Assembly (NCBI RefSeq): GCF_943193125.1
Contig: NZ_CALPCX010000003.1
Location: forward strand, 62,001-126,000
DNA length: 64,000 bases
DNA from: Adlercreutzia agrestimuris
Lineage (GTDB): Bacteria > Actinomycetota > Coriobacteriia > Coriobacteriales > Eggerthellaceae
Direction of reading: 5' to 3'
A program made the translations under genes and the position numbers. Positions 58,773 through 64,000 of this stretch are shown here, piece by piece (the stretch's first letter is position 1; each line of letters begins with the position of its first letter). The notes below the pieces were generated by a model. It saw nothing but the letters and a program-made list of their open reading frames with translations. It had not been told where the DNA came from and did no database searches.

Positions 58773-59828
58773 ATGAGTAACGAAAAAAACGAGACACTTA
58801 AACTCACCTTAAATGAAATTGATAAGCGTTTTGGCGCTGGCACCATTATGAAATTTGGTGAAGCTGGACAAAGCTTAAATATAGACGCAATTCCAACAGG
58901 AGCCTTACCTCTTGACGCGGCTTTAGGAATTGGCGGCGTTCCGCGTGGACGCATTGTTGAAATATACGGCCCAGAATCAAGTGGTAAAACAACACTCGCT
59001 TTGCAAATCATTGCTGAGGCGCAAGCGATGGGCGGCGTAGTGGCATTTATTGATGCTGAGCATGCGCTCGACCCAGTTTACGCTGCACGCTTGGGAGTAG
59101 ATATTGATGAAGTACTCATTTCTCAACCCGACACCGGGGAGCAAGGCTTAGAGATTTGTGACATGCTTGTTCGCAGTGGTGCCATTGATTGTGTCGTAGT
59201 TGACTCTGTTGCCGCATTGGTCCCACGCGCTGAGATTGAAGGTGAAATTGGAGAGACAACAGTAGGTTTACAAGCGCGCTTGATGTCACAGGCGCTTCGC
59301 AAGCTTGCGGGCTCTCTTGCAAAATCAAATACCACTTGTATTTTCATTAACCAGTTGCGCGAAAAAATTGGTGTAATGTTTGGTTCTCCAGAGACTACAA
59401 CGGGTGGACGCGCGTTAAAGTTCTTTGCAAGTGTACGCATTGATATTCGCCGCTGTGATGCTATCAAAAAGGACGGAGAGCAAGTAGGCAACCGTGTACG
59501 TGCTAAGGTTGTTAAAAACAAAGTGGCTCCTCCTTTCAAGCAAGCAGAATTTGACTTGATGTACGGTGAAGGTATTTCGCGTGAAGGTTGCATTATTGAT
59601 ATGGCCGTTGAGGCTGGAGTTGCTAAGAAAAGTGGTGCTTGGTATACCTATGGTGAAGAGCGCCTTGGTCAAGGTCGCGAAGCTGCAAAAGAAACACTAA
59701 GGCAAAACCCAGATTTACGTGATGAAATTGAGATTAAGGTTCGGGAGGCTTTTGAGATTCCCGTAATTACTCGTACATCGGAGCAGGCTGACCAAATCAA
59801 TCCTGTTGCTAAGCCGAAGAAGAAATAA
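58773..59828 (+). CDS. recA: Recombinase RecA
   Basis: Strand-exchange ATPase and SOS co-protease. It has 351 residues from ATG 58773, with AGAGGA 6 bases upstream; ATG 58767 is possible but sits on the ribosome-binding site. Walker A GPESSGKT is at residues 66-73, Walker B is [10 protein letters not shown], and the L1/L2 loops and [20 protein letters not shown] are present. There is no intein. The strong promoter with a palindrome suggests damage control. recX overlaps its stop by one base. Confidence 0.98.
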   Translation: MSNEKNETLKLTLNEIDKRFGAGTIMKFGEAGQSLNIDAIPTGALPLDAALGIGGVPRGRIVEIYGPESSGKTTLALQIIAEAQAMGGVVAFIDAEHALDPVYAARLGVDIDEVLISQPDTGEQGLEICDMLVRSGAIDCVVVDSVAALVPRAEIEGEIGETTVGLQARLMSQALRKLAGSLAKSNTTCIFINQLREKIGVMFGSPETTTGGRALKFFASVRIDIRRCDAIKKDGEQVGNRVRAKVVKNKVAPPFKQAEFDLMYGEGISREGCIIDMAVEAGVAKKSGAWYTYGEERLGQGREAAKETLRQNPDLRDEIEIKVREAFEIPVITRTSEQADQINPVAKPKKK

Positions 59829-60496
59829 TGTCGCTCAATAATCCAACATTAGAAGCGCTCAGAAAGCGGATTGCAGAAATTGAGAGCGCTTCTGATGTTT
59901 CGTTTGATACTACGTCATCTACGCCTGCTCAGACGAGAACATCAAGCTCTTTGTATCAGCGACAGCGTGAGAATAATTGCACTACCTGCAAAGAAGATTT
60001 GCATGTTAGTTGCAAGCAAGATGAGGACAAAGACAATAAGAGTGCTCGTGCGGCATTTCAAAAGATTGTGCGACTAGCTAATCATTCTGAGCAGGCTTCA
60101 GCGCTTTTGCGTAAGCGTTTGATTCGTGATGGTTTTGAAGAAGATACTGTGCAATGTGCGCTAAGCCGCGCTATAGATTACGGTATCGTTGATGATCGTC
60201 GCTATGCCGAAATGCTTGTGTCATCTCGACTTAACCAGCATAAGGGTCTTGAGAGTATCCGAAGAGAGCTTGAGGATATTGGCGTTGATCCGGATACTGT
60301 TGAAACTTTGCAAGAGTATGAAGAATACCATGATGAGTATGATGAAAGAGAACGAGCATATGACGTGCTTTTAAAACGACCGCCACATTCGAAAAATATT
60401 CGAAATAGTGCTTATCGCAAACTCATTCAAAAGGGATTTTCCGTATCGGTAGCTGCTGATGTTGCACGGAAATATGCGAAAGATCATGAGAGCTGA
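59828..60496 (+). CDS. recX: RecX, regulator of RecA
   Basis: Modulates RecA filaments. It has 222 residues; about 75 low-complexity residues at the N-terminus precede three tandem RecX helical repeats (KIVRLANHSEQASALLRKRL, then ALSRAIDYGIVDDRRYAEML, then SIRRELEDIGVDPDTVE). The ATG overlaps the recA stop by one base, so it is translationally coupled to recA, as in many Gram-positives. The tail VSVAADVARKYAKD is normal. Confidence 0.9.
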   Translation: MSLNNPTLEALRKRIAEIESASDVSFDTTSSTPAQTRTSSSLYQRQRENNCTTCKEDLHVSCKQDEDKDNKSARAAFQKIVRLANHSEQASALLRKRLIRDGFEEDTVQCALSRAIDYGIVDDRRYAEMLVSSRLNQHKGLESIRRELEDIGVDPDTVETLQEYEEYHDEYDERERAYDVLLKRPPHSKNIRNSAYRKLIQKGFSVSVAADVARKYAKDHES

Positions 60497-60779
60497 TTAA
60501 TTAAGTGTAGGGCATAAACTTCTCAAGGGTTAACGTAAGTAAAGCCCATTTATATAGATTGCACTCGTGCCTTTTTCCGATAATTTGCCGCGAGGGGTTT
60601 CGTCATTTCACTACAACCTTTATCATGTTAAGAGCTTGAGTTTACGCACCTGTAGGTGCTTTTAGATATACATCTTTATATAAAGGCTCGCTTGCGTGCG
60701 TTTGCTCATGCCCGGTTATTGCCGGGTTTACTTATATTGATGTATACATATTTCAAAAGAAACCGAAAGGAGGACTCCC
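60497..60779 (+). terminator. Intergenic region after recX with two small terminator-like hairpins
   Basis: GCACC-TGTA-GGTGC-TTTT (60646-60663) and CCCGG-TTATTG-CCGGG-TTT (60711-60729) are both 5-bp stems followed by T's. The first is the likelier end of recA-recX. No gene is visible in the 283 bases; a promoter for rny must lie here but no clear one is seen. Confidence 0.5.
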
Positions 60780-62312
60780 ATGCCTGAAGTTATTTGGCTC
60801 GTAGTTGGAGCTATTGTGGGTGTCGCCCTCGGCTTCATCATTACTCGTTTTGTGGTAAATGCATCATCCAAACGTGCTGCAGAAGAAGCAGAAAATTTGG
60901 TGGCAGATGCCAAGCGTCAAGCTGAAACGATGCGCCGTGAAGCGGTCGTTGAAGCAAAAGATGAAGTCCTAAAAATGAAACAAGAGGCGGAAGCTGAAAA
61001 TAAAGAGCGTCTACGTGAGGTTCGTGCTGCTGAGAATCGTGTTTTGCAGCGCGAAGAATCGCTTGATAGGCGCGTTGAATCTCTTGATGCGCGTGAGCAT
61101 CAGATTTCCTCAATGCAAGGACAACTTGATAGACGTGAACGGAATCTTGCTGAGTGTGAACAAGAAGTCAATGTGCGTCTTGAGCGTGTTGCTGGATTAA
61201 CTCCTGAAGAGGCTAAAGCAGAATTACTTGATACGCTGAAAGATGAAGTTGCACATGAATCTGCAGCAATCATTCGTGATGCCGAGAATCGTGCGAAGCT
61301 TGAAGCCGATAAACGTGCCCGTTCAATCTTAAGTCTTGCTATTCAGCGTGTTGCAGCAGATCACACTGCAGAAACAACGGTATCTACTATTCATATCCCT
61401 TCCGATGACCTCAAGGGTAGAATCATTGGTAGGGAAGGGCGTAATATTCGCTCTTTTGAGCAACTCACCGGCACAAATCTCATTATTGATGACACGCCCG
61501 AGTGTGTGACTATCTCTTGCTTTGATCCCGTACGCCGTGAAATTGGCCGTGTAACTATGGAAAACCTCGTAGCAGATGGTCGAATTCATCCCGCACGTAT
61601 TGAGGAGATGTTCAGCAAAGCAGAGGCGTTTGTAAATCAGCGTGTTCAAGAAGCAGGTGAGCAGGCAACCTTTGATACTGGTATTCATGATTTACATCCT
61701 GAGCTTGTTCGTACGTTGGGTAGATTGCGCTACCGCACATCTTATGGTCAAAATGTTTTAAACCATTCTCTTGAAGTTGCATATCTTGCCGGCGTTATGG
61801 CATCTGAACTTGGACTAGATCCGGTTCCAGCAAAACGTGCCGGGTTGCTACACGACTTAGGTAAAGCCGTAGACCATGAGGTTGAAGGAAGCCATGCAGT
61901 AATTGGTGCCGATTTGGCACGACGTTTTGGTGAAAAGCAAGATATCGTACATGCTATCGAAGCGCATCATAACGATGTGGAACCATCAAGTGTCTTAGCG
62001 GTGCTTGTACAAGCTGCAGATGCTATTTCGGCAGCTCGTCCGGGCGCACGCAAAGAAACCCTTGATGCATATATCAAGCGTCTAGAAAAACTTGAAGAGA
62101 TTGCCAACTCATATAAGGGTGTTGAACGCACCTATGCAATTCAAGCAGGACGCGAAGTACGTGTTATGGTAGAGCCTGATCAGGTTGATGAAGCAACCAC
62201 AACTGTACTAGCACATGACATTGCGCAACGTATAGAAAATGAATTGCAGTATCCCGGTCAAGTGAAGGTTGTAGTCATTCGCGAAAGCCGCGCTGTGGGT
62301 ATTGCAAAGTAA
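60780..62312 (+). CDS. rny: Ribonuclease Y
   Basis: Membrane-anchored endoribonuclease starting mRNA decay. It has 510 residues: one N-terminal membrane helix (about 4-24), a long coiled coil (30-200, rich in Ala/Glu/Arg), a KH domain ([20 protein letters not shown] near 205) and an HD domain with His358-Asp359 ([10 protein letters not shown]). Length and layout are standard. AAAGGAGGA precedes the ATG. RNase Y together with RNase J and PNPase gives a Bacillus-like RNA decay set, unlike RNase E-based Actinobacteria. Confidence 0.96.
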   Translation: MPEVIWLVVGAIVGVALGFIITRFVVNASSKRAAEEAENLVADAKRQAETMRREAVVEAKDEVLKMKQEAEAENKERLREVRAAENRVLQREESLDRRVESLDAREHQISSMQGQLDRRERNLAECEQEVNVRLERVAGLTPEEAKAELLDTLKDEVAHESAAIIRDAENRAKLEADKRARSILSLAIQRVAADHTAETTVSTIHIPSDDLKGRIIGREGRNIRSFEQLTGTNLIIDDTPECVTISCFDPVRREIGRVTMENLVADGRIHPARIEEMFSKAEAFVNQRVQEAGEQATFDTGIHDLHPELVRTLGRLRYRTSYGQNVLNHSLEVAYLAGVMASELGLDPVPAKRAGLLHDLGKAVDHEVEGSHAVIGADLARRFGEKQDIVHAIEAHHNDVEPSSVLAVLVQAADAISAARPGARKETLDAYIKRLEKLEEIANSYKGVERTYAIQAGREVRVMVEPDQVDEATTTVLAHDIAQRIENELQYPGQVKVVVIRESRAVGIAK

Positions 62313-62324
62313 AGGCCAATAGAT

Positions 62325-63455
62325 ATGGCTGATGAGAAACTTGAGCGTTTCTTAGAAGATATTGGTGCTCAAAGCCATCTCCGGGTTGAAGCTGACCTAG
62401 GAGATGGCTTTGTACGATTGCGATCTTCTGAGGCAGAACGCAGGCAAGCCGCCCAAGATATTCGTTCAACTGAAGATATCGTTATTGAGATGCTTCGTAA
62501 TGCCCGTGATGCGTCCGCTCAAAACATTTATGTAGCTGTATCGCGCGAGGGACAAACAAGACGTATTACTATGCTTGATGATGGTGATGGAATTCCAGAA
62601 ACCATGCATGAACGTGTTTTTGAGCCTCGTGTTACTTCTAAGCTTGACACCTTTCATATGGATAAATGGGGTGTTCATGGACGAGGAATGGCGCTTTATT
62701 CGATAGCGGTAAATGCGAAACAGGCTCATGTTGTCTGCGCTGAACCAAAAAAGGGTAGTGCATTATATATCGAAACCGATCTATCCTCGCTCTCTGAAAA
62801 GGTTGATCAGTCCACATTTCCTCTGTTTTTGAAAAGTGAAACTGGTGTAGTAAGCGTTCGTGGTCCTCGCAATATCATGAGAACATCATGTGAGTTTGCT
62901 CTTGAGTCACGCAAAATGTGCCATGTTTATGTTGGATCTCCCATTGAGATAGCGGCAACTCTGTATAAACGAGGTTTAGATAAAGTATCTCCTCGTGAAA
63001 GAGTGTTAAGTTCTGGTATTTCAGAACTAGATATTTGCGATAGGCTTGCTCTTGCTTCTGATCCCGAGAATTTTGCATCAATAGCTTCAACACTGGGACT
63101 CATGATGTCGTCTCGATCAGCTCGACGTATATTGGATGGCGAAATTACTCCTTTAGTCTCGCTATTGGAGCGAATTCATATCGTGAGAGAAGATGCCATT
63201 GATGCGCTGCAGGATGCGTCTTCATCTTTGTCATCGAGCTCTCGTACTCAAGAGCATCATATAAATGCATCTCTTAACCGTGATGAGCGTGGATTGCGTA
63301 TTGCTGCTGACGACATGGATGCCTTTAAACAGAGAATACTTGAGGCTTTTCAAGAGGTAGCACGCGATTATTATTTAGAGAAAGATGTAGATTGTAAAGT
63401 CACTATTCGTAAAGACACGCTTCATATATCTCTTCCCATAGAAAAACTTCGATAA
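62325..63455 (+). CDS. GHKL-type ATPase, function unknown, between rny and spoVS
   Basis: A 376-residue protein with an N-terminal Hsp90/MutL-like ATPase fold. The Bergerat motifs are visible: N-box Glu55, Asn59, Asp63 (EMLRNARDAS), DDGDGIP with Asp85, Gly87, Gly89, and a glycine box GVHGRGMAL at 117-125. These residues suggest active ATP binding. The C-terminal half (about 190-376) has no domain I recognise and includes a Ser-rich stretch (near 300). It starts 12 bases after rny. In Bacillus the gene between rny and spoVS is ymdB, a phosphodiesterase unrelated to this one. The role is unknown. Confidence 0.82.
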   Translation: MADEKLERFLEDIGAQSHLRVEADLGDGFVRLRSSEAERRQAAQDIRSTEDIVIEMLRNARDASAQNIYVAVSREGQTRRITMLDDGDGIPETMHERVFEPRVTSKLDTFHMDKWGVHGRGMALYSIAVNAKQAHVVCAEPKKGSALYIETDLSSLSEKVDQSTFPLFLKSETGVVSVRGPRNIMRTSCEFALESRKMCHVYVGSPIEIAATLYKRGLDKVSPRERVLSSGISELDICDRLALASDPENFASIASTLGLMMSSRSARRILDGEITPLVSLLERIHIVREDAIDALQDASSSLSSSSRTQEHHINASLNRDERGLRIAADDMDAFKQRILEAFQEVARDYYLEKDVDCKVTIRKDTLHISLPIEKLR

Positions 63456-63647
63456 AGTATCCAGCTGCTTTTTTCTAAGCTTTTGGTATCAGGAATATAG
63501 TCATTACCTGGTTAAATAGCGCATTAGTGTTATATATGAGTTGCGTCAAGATGCGTTAACCTATAAAATTACGAATGCATTTGCATAAAATCCCACAAAT
63601 TGACATTTGTGAAACGTAGCCAGTACTAGAAACGAAGAAGGATTTAT

Positions 63648-63986
63648 ATGCTTGATTCCGAGCAAAATTCGTCAGTTGGATGCCTAAAGGTATCATCTAA
63701 GTCATCACCTGCGTCTGTAGCTGGTGCAATTGCAGGCATGATAAAAGATGGTGTCTGTGTTGAGATCCAAGCTGTTGGTGCCGGAGCAGTTAATCAAGCG
63801 GTAAAAGCAGTTGCAATATCCCGTGGTTTTTTGTCGCCAATTGGTATTGAGGTCGCCTGTATTCCTTCTTTTGCTGATATTGTTATTGATGGCGAATTCA
63901 GAACTGCTATTCGTTTTGCCGTTGAGCCTCACTATATGCACGGCATAGATCGAACCACGCTTGATTATTCTTCGCCTAATCAATAA
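63648..63986 (+). CDS. spoVS: Stage V sporulation protein S-like
   Basis: A 112-residue protein with the SpoVS core (KVSSKSSPASVAGAIAGMIK, then EIQAVGAGAVNQAVKAVAIS, then CIPSFADIVIDGEFRTAIRF) and about 10 extra residues at the N-terminus and 20 at the C-terminus. In Bacillus SpoVS (86 residues) affects sporulation and septation; here no sporulation genes are seen, so it probably has a general role, perhaps RNA or nucleic-acid binding through its Alba-like fold. AGAAGGA precedes ATG 63648. The 192 bases upstream contain TTGACA (about 63600) without a good -10. Confidence 0.92.
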   Translation: MLDSEQNSSVGCLKVSSKSSPASVAGAIAGMIKDGVCVEIQAVGAGAVNQAVKAVAISRGFLSPIGIEVACIPSFADIVIDGEFRTAIRFAVEPHYMHGIDRTTLDYSSPNQ

Positions 63987-64000
63987 AAAACTTATACGAG

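Noticed and set aside
1..64000. CRISPR arrays, insertion sequences, prophage, rRNA and tRNA genes
   Set aside because: No regularly spaced repeats, transposase or integrase frames, or RNA gene signatures were seen.

Overview
The window is a gene-dense bacterial chromosome segment, by eye around 45% GC, with almost every gene on the plus strand. Its gene content fits the class Coriobacteriia (Actinomycetota), probably the Atopobium/Lancefieldella/Olsenella side; this is an inference from gene content and not a database match. Pointers are an actinobacterial-type integration host factor, RNase J together with RNase Y, a class 1B dihydroorotate dehydrogenase with PyrK, PyrR-type attenuation, SpoVS without any sporulation genes, and an anaerobic ferredoxin-dependent 2-oxoacid oxidoreductase. 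I see no rRNA, tRNA, CRISPR array, insertion sequence or prophage.

Layout. (1) 1-2877: translation and rRNA modification (def, fmt, rsmB). (2) 2994-11209: a metabolic island in which a four-subunit 2-oxoacid:ferredoxin oxidoreductase is flanked by two paralogous pairs of XRE-cupin regulator plus AMP-forming acid-CoA ligase, with a P-loop ATPase between; it ends in a strong terminator. (3) 11380-14943: a membrane lipoprotein-like or surface protein, an HTH protein with a membrane-anchored Ser/Thr kinase, and a formate/nitrite-type channel. (4) 14944-20581: the pyr operon (pyrR-B-C-K-D-F) behind a PyrR attenuator; pyrE and carAB are not in the window. (5) 20873-23263: mihF, gmk, rpoZ, thiI. (6) 23485-27638: DNA uptake genes comEA and comEC, then holA. 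(7) 27739-28281 (minus): rpsT, the only minus-strand gene, with an unusually long C-terminal extension and a structured leader; lepA diverges from it.

(8) 28638-42432: lepA, a small membrane protein, dus, hemW, hrcA (with CIRCE), dnaJ, rsmE, mtaB, phoH, ybeY, dgkA, era, a PASTA membrane protein and recO. (9) 42480-44753: a TSCPD protein and a VanRS-like two-component system. (10) 44946-49422: rpsO, pnp, dapB, dapA. (11) 49459-58532: rnj, ftsK, a RodZ-like protein, yajQ, rimO and a pgsA-cinA fusion. (12) 58773-63986: recA, recX, rny, a GHKL ATPase and spoVS.

Most of the window is conserved housekeeping in familiar order. The parts that deserve a second look are the acid-CoA ligase/2-oxoacid oxidoreductase island, the HTH/kinase pair, the S20 extension and its leader, ribosome-binding sites buried in hairpins (comEA, rpsT), the pgsA-cinA fusion, the palindrome inside the recA promoter, and a GHKL ATPase sitting where other Gram-positive genomes carry ymdB.
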